Assembly (NCBI GenBank): GCA_018223385.1
Contig: JAGTTR010000011.1
Location: forward strand, 53,834 to 117,833
DNA: 64,000 nucleotides
DNA from: Oscillospiraceae bacterium Marseille-Q3528
GTDB lineage: Bacteria > Bacillota > Clostridia > Lachnospirales > Lachnospiraceae
Direction: 5' to 3'
Positions within the stretch are counted from its first letter, which is position 1. Each line of letters starts with the position of its first letter. Under the pieces are notes generated by a model that saw only the letters and a list, made by a program, of their open reading frames with translations, was not told the origin of the DNA and did not search any database. The position numbers and the translations under genes were made by a program. Of this stretch, positions 8,342 to 15,432 are shown one piece after another.

Positions 8342-8964
8342 GCGTCCACCGCCTTTCTCGTGGCGGGCAGCAGCCCCAGAATGGCAAACGTCAGCAGCAG
8401 ATCGCACCAGAAGGTGGGGCTTGCGGGAGAAGTATCCGGCCAGAAGCAGCCCGCCGTCCAGAGCAGATATTCCGCAAACGCAAAGCACAGCACGCCGATA
8501 TGGAAGTACCGCATATTCCGCGCCGTATCCGTCTGCGTTTTCGCATAGGCAAGAGCGCGAATGGCGCAGAAGGAGAGCCATATCATCATGCCGCACCAGA
8601 TCAGGTTGGAGAGAATGTCCCCGAAGGTGCAGTAGAACGCCAGCAGCGGAAGGCCGAATGCAGGCGCAAGCCATGCCCTGCAGCAGTGGAAGGTGCGCTC
8701 ATCTGCTCCGGCCAGCGTGGCCTGCAAAATGCGCAGGAAAATTACGCTGGCCACCCAGCCGAACTCCGATACATAAAAGACCCGCGGTGTGGTATCGAAT
8801 AGCAGCAGATACAGCGTCCAGTAAAGCGCGCCGAGGGCAAAGCAGCCATAGAAGCACAGCAGCAAAAAATACGCCTGCCTGCAACTTTTGCGGTAGGCGA
8901 TACCCGAAAGCACCGCGCCGACGAACGTGACCAGCAGTTGCAGCAAGTTCTCAATCAGCTCCAT
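8338..8964 (-). CDS. Polytopic membrane protein of unknown function (208 aa)
   Basis: The protein has about seven hydrophobic segments (near residues 5-22, 30-52, 68-84, 98-115, 120-137, 148-168 and 180-198) and short loops. It begins MELIENLLQLLVTFVGAVLS. I recognise no catalytic motif. Its start overlaps the end of the small two-TM gene by 14 bases and its stop overlaps the prsW-like start, so all are made from one message. The seven-helix layout next to a sigma factor and an intramembrane protease would suit a sensor or a regulator of proteolysis, but nothing in the sequence proves this. Confidence 0.7.
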   Translation of the reverse strand: MELIENLLQLLVTFVGAVLSGIAYRKSCRQAYFLLLCFYGCFALGALYWTLYLLLFDTTPRVFYVSEFGWVASVIFLRILQATLAGADERTFHCCRAWLAPAFGLPLLAFYCTFGDILSNLIWCGMMIWLSFCAIRALAYAKTQTDTARNMRYFHIGVLCFAFAEYLLWTAGCFWPDTSPASPTFWCDLLLTFAILGLLPATRKAVDA

Positions 8965-9313
8965 GAATCCCCTCGCTTTCCTCGTTCTGATCGTCCTCCC
9001 GGTTCATCTGCCGGATGCGAAAGCACAGGATGGTCACGCACACGCCAAGCAAAAACGCCAGCAGCCCGATGACGATGTATCCCAAGGCAGCGCCGCCGTG
9101 AAAGATGCTGGCCGCCGTTTCAAAGCCGGAATAATCGCCGGTCTGTATCCGCGTGGCAATGCCGGGCATGGCGAGGGACGCGCCTACAAGCAGCGCAAGG
9201 CACGCCGCAGCAGCGGAGATCATCGTGATCTTATCGCGCCGCAGCCGTTTCTCCCGCTCAATTTTGGCGATGCGCCGCTTGGTCTCCACGACCCGTTCCT
9301 CATGACTGCGCAT
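8951..9313 (-). CDS. Small two-TM membrane protein; candidate anti-sigma factor (120 aa)
   Basis: A basic, probably cytoplasmic N-terminus (residues 1-28, EERVVETKRRIAKIEREKR) is followed by two hydrophobic helices at about 30-50 and 75-98 and an acidic tail. It is a paralogue of the protein at 7199-7552. Its start lies 14 bases inside the end of the sigma factor gene, the usual position of an anti-sigma factor, and a PrsW-type protease is encoded two genes downstream. It lacks the zinc-binding anti-sigma motif. The anti-sigma role is inferred from position only. Confidence 0.7.
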   Translation of the reverse strand: MRSHEERVVETKRRIAKIEREKRLRRDKITMISAAAACLALLVGASLAMPGIATRIQTGDYSGFETAASIFHGGAALGYIVIGLLAFLLGVCVTILCFRIRQMNREDDQNEESEGIHGAD

Positions 9314-9848
9314 TTGTGATTCCCTCCCGTTCCAGCAGCCGTCGCAGGCTCTCTTTTCCGCGATACACCATGTTGGTGATCTGTTTTACCGTTTTTCCCG
9401 TGACCTCCGCCGCCTGCGCGTAGCTCATGCCTTCAAAATAGGTGAGATATAAAACCTCCCGATAGTCCGGGTTCATTTCGCTCATGCAGAAATGCAGAAT
9501 GCGGTTTCGCTCCTCCGTCCGGATAATCTCCTCCGCCAGCAGCCGCCCGTCCGGCTCGCCGGTCAGCTCGTCGAGGCTGAACAGGGGCTTCCGCTTGCTC
9601 TTATGGCGCAGCGCCATGTGCCGTGCCGCCTTATAGAGATACGCCTTGAAGCCGCCGTCCCGGATCTTCGGCTTTTTCGTGAACAGATAGGCGAAAACGT
9701 CCAGCATCAGCTCCTCAGACTCGTGAACGTCGTGCAGATAGCCGTCAATATACAGGGTTAGCGGGTCGCCGTATTTCTTCATCAGGGCCTCCAGCCCCGC
9801 GTCGTCGCCGTTCAGATATTGCCGGTAGAAAGTCTCGTCGCAGACCAT
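9300..9848 (-). CDS. Sigma-70 family (ECF-like) RNA polymerase sigma factor
   Basis: This 182-residue protein contains region 2 (about residues 27-85, ESEELMLDVFAYLF and GFKAYLYKAARHMALR) and region 4 with a helix-turn-helix (about 123-175, REVLYLTYFEGMSYAQAAEV, TGKTVKQITNMVYRGKESLR). That is the two-domain layout of ECF sigma factors. I chose ATG 9848; a GTG at 9857 is also in frame but lies on the AAGGAAG ribosome site. It heads a chain of overlapping membrane-protein genes ending in a PrsW-type protease. The likely targets, by proximity, are the surface protein unit at 2040-7552 and possibly this operon itself. Confidence 0.88.
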   Translation of the reverse strand: MVCDETFYRQYLNGDDAGLEALMKKYGDPLTLYIDGYLHDVHESEELMLDVFAYLFTKKPKIRDGGFKAYLYKAARHMALRHKSKRKPLFSLDELTGEPDGRLLAEEIIRTEERNRILHFCMSEMNPDYREVLYLTYFEGMSYAQAAEVTGKTVKQITNMVYRGKESLRRLLEREGITNAQS

Positions 9849-9896
9849 ATCGTTCACTTCCTTTTTGCGGATGCTTCAAATGCAGAGGGGTATCCG

Positions 9897-10106
9897 TCAG
9901 GTGCTTGTCCTGCCGGGATCGCGGCGCTTTTCCTGAAAGCGCGGGTCGGACGGCTTTCCCGCGTTTCCCGGGATCGCCCATGATCGCCCGAACCGGGACG
10001 CACGGGGGCTCCGCCCCTCGGCGCAATATGGGTGGACCCGCCGCTCTGACACGCCCCAACGGTAGGACGCCTCCCGAATGGAGATATAGCCCTTGATCCC
10101 GTTCAT
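9897..10106 (-). CDS. Small helix-turn-helix (excisionase-like) DNA-binding protein
   Basis: This 69-residue protein starts MNGIKGYISIREASYRWGV after GGAGG at six bases. The segment GYISIREASYRWGVSERRV followed by YCAEGR and RFGRSWAIPG is the pattern of the small HTH_17/MerR-like proteins common in clostridial mobile elements. Several residues after the recognition helix look unusual (VHPYCAEGRSPRASRFG), so the copy may be drifting. It is transcribed from the promoter at 10143-10171 towards the sigma factor gene, 48 bases downstream, and may regulate it. Confidence 0.65.
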   Translation of the reverse strand: MNGIKGYISIREASYRWGVSERRVHPYCAEGRSPRASRFGRSWAIPGNAGKPSDPRFQEKRRDPGRTST

Positions 10107-10142
10107 ACCGCACCTCCGCATGGATAATACTCAACACGATAC

Positions 10143-10171
10143 ATTATATACGAATATCCGAAGAAACACAA
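10143..10171 (-). promoter_or_regulatory. Housekeeping-type promoter for the HTH/sigma operon
   Basis: On the minus strand TTGTGT (10171-10166) and TATAAT (10148-10143) are separated by 17 bases, about 37 bases upstream of the HTH gene start. It probably drives the HTH gene and, by read-through, the sigma factor operon. Confidence 0.65.
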
Positions 10172-10317
10172 GGCGTCTGGTGAAGTGGGCAGCGAAAAGT
10201 TACGGATAGGAGCGACATTTTTTGAAAAAGTCCTCCAAAACTGGCCAAAACGCCCTGTTCGGATTGTAGTATGGGTAGAGGGGGAAATACGGTGGTACGA
10301 AGTAGTCAGCAAGCACA

Positions 10318-10432
10318 GCAAGCGAGTACCCGCTTGCGAATTTTGAGATTTTCAGGTCCCTTACCCGAAAATTCAAAATTGATTGCTGGGGCGCGGGTCT
10401 CCGGTGGAGACCTCAAAGCGTGAAGCGCTTTG
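10318..10432. other. Stack of four inverted repeats; possible relic transfer origin or regulatory region
   Basis: Four inverted repeats follow each other closely: GCAAGCG/CGCTTGC (10318-10337), AATTTTGAgATTTTC/GAAAATTCAAAATT (10339-10380), GGTCTCC/GGAGACC (10396-10412) and CAAAGCG/CGCTTTG (10414-10432). The non-coding stretch 10172-10507 holds nothing else I recognise. Such clusters upstream of small genes are typical of oriT regions of conjugative or mobilisable elements, and the HTH gene and tnpV remnant nearby fit that. No relaxase gene is present. Confidence 0.4.
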
Positions 10433-10507
10433 AAGCGCCGACCGAGCCGACAGGCGAGACCATCCCAGACCCTTATGAGAAACGGAGGCGGCGCGTACAA
10501 AGCGGAT

Positions 10508-10687
10508 ATGCGGGAGATACAGGAGAGGCTGGACGAGATATGGCAGTTACTGAGATTGGTGATTCAATGTGTTGCTGATTATGAGGATGCGTTCCGGAGA
10601 GCGTTGGGCGCAAAGCGAAGTGAGGAAGCAAAGAAAGAGCTTTCTGCCAATTTACTCTATGACGTTATGAACGGAAAAGCGGCATGA
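10508..10687 (+). CDS. Small protein of unknown function (59 aa)
   Basis: A plus-strand frame encodes a 59-residue mostly helical protein (MREIQERLDEIWQLLRLV at the start, NLLYDVMNGKAA at the end). An in-frame ATG at 10475 is another possible start; neither has a well-spaced ribosome site. The stop lies inside a hairpin (GCGGCATGA/TCATGCCGC, 10679-10700). It sits after the inverted-repeat stack and before the right end of the islet. It could be a remnant of an accessory gene of the original element. Confidence 0.4.
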   Translation: MREIQERLDEIWQLLRLVIQCVADYEDAFRRALGAKRSEEAKKELSANLLYDVMNGKAA

Positions 10688-10718
10688 TTACTCATGCCGC
10701 CTTCCCGAAAACATTATT

Positions 10719-10778
10719 ATACTGTTTTATTGGACCGCCCCGAAGAGTGCTATAATTATGCCTTCTTTCGGGACTTTT
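10719..10778 (-). repeat. Right end of the islet: subterminal 15-mer plus terminal 14-mer
   Basis: ATACTGTTTTATTGG (10719-10733) and CTTTCGGGACTTTT (10765-10778) are the reverse complements of the left-end motifs at 1720-1734 (one mismatch) and 1698-1711 (exact). Between them TATAAT at 10751-10756 with TTGGAC 15 bases upstream could be an outward-facing promoter, though the spacer is short. Confidence 0.6.
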
Positions 10779-10799
10779 CTACGAAACTATAAAAGCGCT

Positions 10800-11564
10800 T
10801 TATCCCAACTCGTGATATCTTCCCAGAAATTCTCTCGTCCGCTCATTGGTGGACTTGAACATTTCTTCCGGTGTGGTTTCCTCTACGATGACACCCTTGT
10901 CCATGAAGATCATCCGATTGGATACCTCTCTGGCAAAATTCATCTCGTGGGTAACGATGACCATGGTCATCTTCTCCTTCGCCAGTTCCCGGATGACTTT
11001 GAGGATCTCCAGTGTCAGTTCCGGGTCCAGTGCAGATGTGGGCTCATCGAAAAACAGGATCTTCGGCTTCATGGCCAGCGCCCGGGCAATGGATACCCGC
11101 TGCTGCTGTCCGCCGGAGAGTTCACAGGGATATGCAGTTCCCCTGTGCTCCAGTCCCATTTTCGCCAGAAGGGCTTCTGCCTCTTTCTGCACCTCATCCT
11201 TATTCCGTTTCTGCACACAGATCGGTGCATCCATGATGTTTTTCAGCACCGAATAGTGGGGAAACAGATTAAAGTTCTGGAACACCAGACTGAAATACTG
11301 CTGGATTTTTTTCAGATCTCCCTGTTTTGCATAAACACTGTGTCCGTTGGCATCGTTCCAGGCTGCTTTTTCCCCCAGATAGATCAACTCGCCGCCGTCC
11401 ATCTGCTCCAGCAGGGTGGCGCACCGCAGCAGCGTGGATTTCCCCGAACCGGAAGGCCCAATGATGGAGATGACCTCGCCCTCTTCCACAGAAAAAGAAA
11501 TGTCCTTTAAGACTTCCGTGTCTCCGAAGGATTTTCTGATATGATTCATTTCCAGAAGTTTCAT
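10800..11564 (-). CDS. Polar amino acid ABC transporter, ATP-binding protein (GlnQ-like)
   Basis: This 254-residue ATPase has Walker [10 protein letters not shown] (near residue 36), the signature LSGGQQQR (near 145), Walker [15 protein letters not shown] and the H-loop VTHEM. It powers uptake of a polar amino acid together with the permease just upstream (12-base gap) and the lipoprotein at 12431-13318. The ATG follows AGGAGGG. It is the last gene of the operon and ends 22 bases from the right end of the islet. Substrate specificity cannot be read from the ATPase. Confidence 0.92.
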   Translation of the reverse strand: MKLLEMNHIRKSFGDTEVLKDISFSVEEGEVISIIGPSGSGKSTLLRCATLLEQMDGGELIYLGEKAAWNDANGHSVYAKQGDLKKIQQYFSLVFQNFNLFPHYSVLKNIMDAPICVQKRNKDEVQKEAEALLAKMGLEHRGTAYPCELSGGQQQRVSIARALAMKPKILFFDEPTSALDPELTLEILKVIRELAKEKMTMVIVTHEMNFAREVSNRMIFMDKGVIVEETTPEEMFKSTNERTREFLGRYHELG

Positions 11565-11576
11565 TGTCCATCCCTC

Positions 11577-12227
11577 CTAACGGTAATAGCTGAGCTTCTT
11601 CTCCAGCCACTCCATAATGGTGGCAACGAGAAGGTTGAAAATGTAGTAGAAAATACCGGCAATGGCGAACGGCATCATGGTTGTCTCGGCTGCAGCGATC
11701 TGCTTGGCGATGGAAAACATCTCCATGTAAACCAGTGCAAAGGCCAGGGACGTGTCCTTGACCAGCGTGATCACCTCGTTGGTGACAGCCGGAAGGATCC
11801 GCTTGATGACCTGAGGCAGGATGATCTTGCCGAAGGTCTGTACCTTATTGTAGCCGAGAATCCGGGCCGCCTCATACTGCCCCGCCGGCATGGATTCAAT
11901 GCCGGAGCGGTAGATCTCTGCAAAATAAGCCGCATAGTTGACAGAAAAGCCGATGAGAATGGCAATATACCGATAGGCACCGCCGATGGACATGCCAAAC
12001 AGATAATACGGTCCATAGAACACCACCAGCAGCTGCAGCATCAGCGGCGTTCCTCTCATGATGGAAATATAGATTTTAAACAGGAACCGGATCACCGGAT
12101 TTTTTGACATCCGTCCAAAGGAGACAAGCAGTCCCAGCGGAAGGGAAAAAATCAGCGTCCAGCAAAAAATCCCCACAGATTTCATCATTCCTGTGGAAAG
12201 CTGCACCAGCATCGTATTCAGGGTCAT
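11577..12227 (-). CDS. Polar amino acid ABC transporter, permease protein
   Basis: This 216-residue membrane protein has about five helices and the family signature with the ATPase-contact loop EAARILGYNKVQTFGKIILPQ (cut at EAAR...LPQ, residues about 117-137). MRGTPLMLQLLVVFYG and EIYRSGIESMP are typical of the HisM/GlnP family. It forms the channel of the importer with the ATPase and binding protein on either side. Start ATG follows GGAGG. It is separated from the binding protein gene by about 200 bases holding a strong hairpin. Confidence 0.92.
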   Translation of the reverse strand: MTLNTMLVQLSTGMMKSVGIFCWTLIFSLPLGLLVSFGRMSKNPVIRFLFKIYISIMRGTPLMLQLLVVFYGPYYLFGMSIGGAYRYIAILIGFSVNYAAYFAEIYRSGIESMPAGQYEAARILGYNKVQTFGKIILPQVIKRILPAVTNEVITLVKDTSLAFALVYMEMFSIAKQIAAAETTMMPFAIAGIFYYIFNLLVATIMEWLEKKLSYYR

Positions 12228-12344
12228 GGCATTTCCTCCGTTCTTACGGCATTTTCATCATTTGTGCTGCCGCATCGCCGGAAAAAACATCAACCGATAT
12301 TTTCTCCGGCCATAAAGCAGCCGGGTGACAGAACAGCAAAATGC

Positions 12345-12396
12345 GAGGGTGTCCTGCCGGGAAAGGCCAGAACCTTTCCCGGCAGAAAGCACCCTC
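12345..12396 (-). terminator. Strong hairpin between binding-protein and permease genes
   Basis: GAGGGTG, CTGCCGGGAAAGG and their complements CCTTTCCCGGCAG, CACCCTC form a long stem around CCAGAA. The U-tract on the minus strand is weak (GCATTTTGC). It is probably a partial terminator or RNA-stabilising structure that keeps the binding protein more abundant than the membrane components. Confidence 0.6.
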
Positions 12397-12430
12397 ACAA
12401 AAGCAATTCTTCTACAGTCTGCGGGCCAAA

Positions 12431-13318
12431 TTATTTATCCAGAGTTGTATAGTCTGTCAGCTCATATTTCTCAGCCAGTGCGGTGAAAGTACCATCGCCA
12501 ACCAGCTCGTCCAGAGCCTCCTGCACCTCATCACGCAGTTCGGTGTTGCCCTTCTTGAAGCCGATACCGTACTGCTCGCTGTTCAGGTACTCATCCAGCA
12601 TCTTGAAGCCCTCTCCTCTGGATGTCAGCTGATACTGTGCCACACCGATATCCATGGCAATGGCATCGATGGCACCTGCCTTCAGCTCTACAAATGCGTT
12701 ATTGTAATCACCAAACTCCTGCAGCTGTCCGAAAGATGCAGTCAGATCCTTGTGGTCGTCGCTGTTGAGCACGTCCAGTGCTGCGGAAGCAGCCTGTACA
12801 CCGACGATCTTGCCTGCCAGATCAGACAGGGCATTGATGCCGGAATCCTCAGCGGTTACGATCACCTGGCTGTTGTTGATATAAGGCTCAGACCAGGTAT
12901 AGTCATCTTCTCTTCCGTCAATCGTAAATCCGTTCCAGATACAGTCGATGGATCCGGAATTCAGCTCCATATCCTTGGAATCCCAGTTGATCGGTGTCTT
13001 CACCAGCTCCCAGCCCTTCAGGTCGCAGACTGCCTGTGCCAGCTCCAGGTCAAATCCTGTGTACTCTCCGTTCTCATCCATATATCCGTAAGGCGGATAT
13101 TCTGCGTCAAACCCTACTGTAAACGTGGTGCGCTCTCCCTCTGTGGATGCAGCTGCATCCGCCGTATCCCCTGCTGCGTCCTCTGCTGCTTCCTCAGACT
13201 CTTTCACCGTAGCCTCCGGTGAACCGTCTGTCGTAGATGCTGCATTGTCACCGGATCCGCACCCGGTCATGCCCGCTACCATTGCCGCTGCCAGTGCAAC
13301 TGCCAATTTCTTTTTCAT
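12431..13318 (-). CDS. Amino acid ABC transporter substrate-binding lipoprotein
   Basis: Start ATG 13318 follows AGGAGG; the frame extends upstream to 13372 without a ribosome site. The 295-residue product has a lipoprotein signal ending AGMTGC, a low-complexity acidic linker (residues about 22-65) and a solute-binding domain (family 3) with FDAEYPPYGYMDENGEYTGF, GFDLELAQAVCD and WNGFTIDGREDDYTWSEPYI. It captures the amino acid outside the cell for the importer encoded next. It is the first gene of the operon. Confidence 0.92.
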   Translation of the reverse strand: MKKKLAVALAAAMVAGMTGCGSGDNAASTTDGSPEATVKESEEAAEDAAGDTADAAASTEGERTTFTVGFDAEYPPYGYMDENGEYTGFDLELAQAVCDLKGWELVKTPINWDSKDMELNSGSIDCIWNGFTIDGREDDYTWSEPYINNSQVIVTAEDSGINALSDLAGKIVGVQAASAALDVLNSDDHKDLTASFGQLQEFGDYNNAFVELKAGAIDAIAMDIGVAQYQLTSRGEGFKMLDEYLNSEQYGIGFKKGNTELRDEVQEALDELVGDGTFTALAEKYELTDYTTLDK

Positions 13319-13429
13319 AATACAAGTTCCTCCTCTTTGCTTTACTAGTATACTATCACTCTGCCACAGCAAAGTGCTCCTCGTATTGACAGAATACCAT
13401 AGAAAGAAAAGAGTGTCAATGCCAACCTA

Positions 13430-13586
13430 ACAGTTCAGCCATCCTTTATGCGGACAGCTTTCGGGCTTGCACGAAAAGATGTCTGTATAAAAGGATGAGA
13501 TGAGCGCCACGTATGAGCAGAAATGAGCTGCGAAGCAGCGGAGAGTGCCGTCAGGCGCGGTTCTGCGAACGGCGCGTCTGAACTGT
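13430..13586 (+). repeat. Structured intergenic repeat, family 1, copy A
   Basis: Outer arms ACAGTTCAG and CTGAACTGT pair perfectly. Inside are a long arm closing on ATCCTTTTATG/ATAAAAGGAT, the invariant hairpin GCTGC-GAA-GCAGC (13527-13539), and GTGCC/GGCGC (13545-13558). The core ATGAGCAGAAATGAGCTGCG is shared with four other copies in the window. It fills most of the space between the binding-protein gene and the cotH-like gene. Confidence 0.75.
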
Positions 13587-13598
13587 CTCGGATGGATT

Positions 13599-15254
13599 CT
13601 ACAACCCTCGGATGTATTCGTCCAGCACCTGCAGCCGCTCCTTGGCATATTCTGTAATCTTCGTGAAATCATCGGTATGGGGACTGTCCTCCCAACGCTC
13701 AGCATCTCTTGCGAAGGCACCGCTGTCCAGAAGATAGCTGCTCTGCTGCTTCATCTGTCCGGTAAGCACTTCCGGCGAGAGCACACCGCCATCGTACAGT
13801 TCTTCCCAGCGTTCCTTGATGATCTGCCGGATATTTCCCACATTTCTTTCAATGAGCTGTGTGCCCGGGCTCCAGCTCAGGATCTTGTCCACCGGATACG
13901 TGTAATAGCTCTGCAGCGTCGGTGACGTCTCATCCGTCTCATTCCCCCAGGTCATATCCATATCCCAGGGTACGAAATAGATCTTGTACCGGCCATCCAC
14001 TACCTTTGCGCAGTAGTAGAGGTTTTTCGCCCGGTTATCCACGCCCATGATAGCCTGGATGTAGATCCACACGTCCGCCACATTTTCCAGGTCAAGAAGA
14101 GTCCCGGCATCCTCGGCAAACGTCTCCTCCCGAACCATCCTCATATATTCCCGGATGGGCGCCCAGGCATTCTGTGCCGCATGTCCGTTGCCGTTTTTCA
14201 GCTCCAGTCCGGCCAGGATCATGTCCGGCAGGCCTTCTTCCTTCTCCGGTACCCGCTCATCCACAGAGGAGAATACAAAATCACTGTCCTGGCCGATATC
14301 CTCTCCTTCTTTTTTATAATAATACTCATGAAGCCCCTGGGAACCGCCGTCTGTAATGCCCAGCTGTTTCTCGTCAATGGGCTCCATCAGACCGTACAGC
14401 CCCATATATTCCCCGTTCATAATAACTTCCACATATTCCATCCGGGTACCGAACGTCTCAGAAAACGGAATGGTATCTGCAGACATATCCGCCCACAGAT
14501 CAATGGCCACCTTATCCCGGATCTTCGTATCATCCGCATAAAGCGCTGCCAGATTCCATTTACTGTCCCTGCGCAGTCCCAGAAGACTGGCATTGCGCTT
14601 CTGCCGGTTGCCCTGGGCATCCTCCTCAAACAGCTTCAGCTTGAAGCCCAGTTTCGGATAATTTCGGCTGACACCGCCCCGCACCCGCATTTTTGCCTCA
14701 GAGGATACCACTTTTCCATTGTCCTTCGGCCCGCTGTGCATGTCGATATGGACAATGGTATACTCCCCGTCTGTCTCGTCTGAAAACGTAATATCCAGCA
14801 CCGGCGTTCCAGTAAACACCACCTGATATTTCCGAAATGCCTCATCATCGTAAATGTAGAGAGAAAAGCCTTCCCCTGTCTTCACCGCCTGGGCCAGTGC
14901 TTCTTCATCTGCCGGAAAATCCGCAAATACCACCTGCTGCTCCCTGCCCGTGGATTCTACCTGAAAATCTGCTGCCCGGGGCATTTTCCCGGAAAGCACC
15001 GGCACATAAAAGGTTCTCTCATACGCACAATAAGGGAGCTTCTCTTCTTTCCGATAAAGCTCCCCTGATTTTTCATCATCTTCATCCCCGGCTTCCTGCC
15101 GGGTATCCAAAAGCCCGCTGATCGCCTCCGCGTCCAGCACCCGGGCCTCATTGCTGTAAATCTTCGGCTGTCTTCGCAGTGCCAGCGCAGTCAGTGCAAG
15201 CAAAAGCAGCAGACTTGCCGCAAACAGCCATCTCCGTTTTCGTCTGTCTGTCAT
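13599..15254 (-). CDS. CotH kinase-like exported protein (551 aa)
   Basis: An N-terminal membrane anchor (residues 9-26, after RRKRRW) precedes an extracellular CotH-type domain. Family features are the RVRGGVSRNYPKLGFKLKL segment (~200), IRDKVAIDLW, YVEVIMNGEYMGLYGLMEPI (~275-295), EYYYKKEG and the acidic signature FVPWDMDMTWGNE (~440). CotH proteins are atypical kinases, known from spore coat proteins; many vegetative homologues act on surface proteins. It is 36% or so shorter in linker than its neighbour's arrangement suggests but shares all motifs with the paralogue at 15433-17034, so the pair arose by duplication. The three genes 17736 to 13599 look like one unit. Confidence 0.82.
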   Translation of the reverse strand: MTDRRKRRWLFAASLLLLLALTALALRRQPKIYSNEARVLDAEAISGLLDTRQEAGDEDDEKSGELYRKEEKLPYCAYERTFYVPVLSGKMPRAADFQVESTGREQQVVFADFPADEEALAQAVKTGEGFSLYIYDDEAFRKYQVVFTGTPVLDITFSDETDGEYTIVHIDMHSGPKDNGKVVSSEAKMRVRGGVSRNYPKLGFKLKLFEEDAQGNRQKRNASLLGLRRDSKWNLAALYADDTKIRDKVAIDLWADMSADTIPFSETFGTRMEYVEVIMNGEYMGLYGLMEPIDEKQLGITDGGSQGLHEYYYKKEGEDIGQDSDFVFSSVDERVPEKEEGLPDMILAGLELKNGNGHAAQNAWAPIREYMRMVREETFAEDAGTLLDLENVADVWIYIQAIMGVDNRAKNLYYCAKVVDGRYKIYFVPWDMDMTWGNETDETSPTLQSYYTYPVDKILSWSPGTQLIERNVGNIRQIIKERWEELYDGGVLSPEVLTGQMKQQSSYLLDSGAFARDAERWEDSPHTDDFTKITEYAKERLQVLDEYIRGL

Positions 15255-15432
15255 TGATCTTGTCCTATCATTCGTTATCTTATCATCGTAAGTCTGAATA
15301 TTCGCATACCTGCGGATTGCCCCCGCAATCCCGGTATCCTATATTATAAGAAACTAACCGCCCTTCATCAATGAACAATTTTATTTTCATATGTATTTTA
15401 TTGAACGTCTGTCTCATTATCCGTCCACAATT

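Larger units (their letters stand above)
1698..10778. mobile_element. Islet of about 9 kb bounded by short inverted terminal sequences
   Basis: The segment between two convergent housekeeping genes starts with AAAAGTCCCGAAAG (1698-1711) and ends with its exact reverse complement (10765-10778). Just inside each end is a second shared motif, CCAATAARACAGTAT (1720-1734; reverse complement 10719-10733, one mismatch). The contents look mobile or accessory: a broken tnpV, an excisionase-like HTH gene, a stack of inverted repeats, and a sigma factor/PrsW/surface protein cargo. No intact transposase or integrase is present, so the element is either non-autonomous or decayed. I see no flanking target duplication. 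Alternatively the 14-bp arms could be the two halves of an older bidirectional terminator split by an insertion, but that would not explain the subterminal match. Confidence 0.6.

Noticed and set aside
8342..8674. Longer start for the PrsW-like protein
   Set aside because: The extension lies inside the upstream membrane-protein gene. The ATGA overlap at 8338-8341 gives a coupled start that matches the family length.
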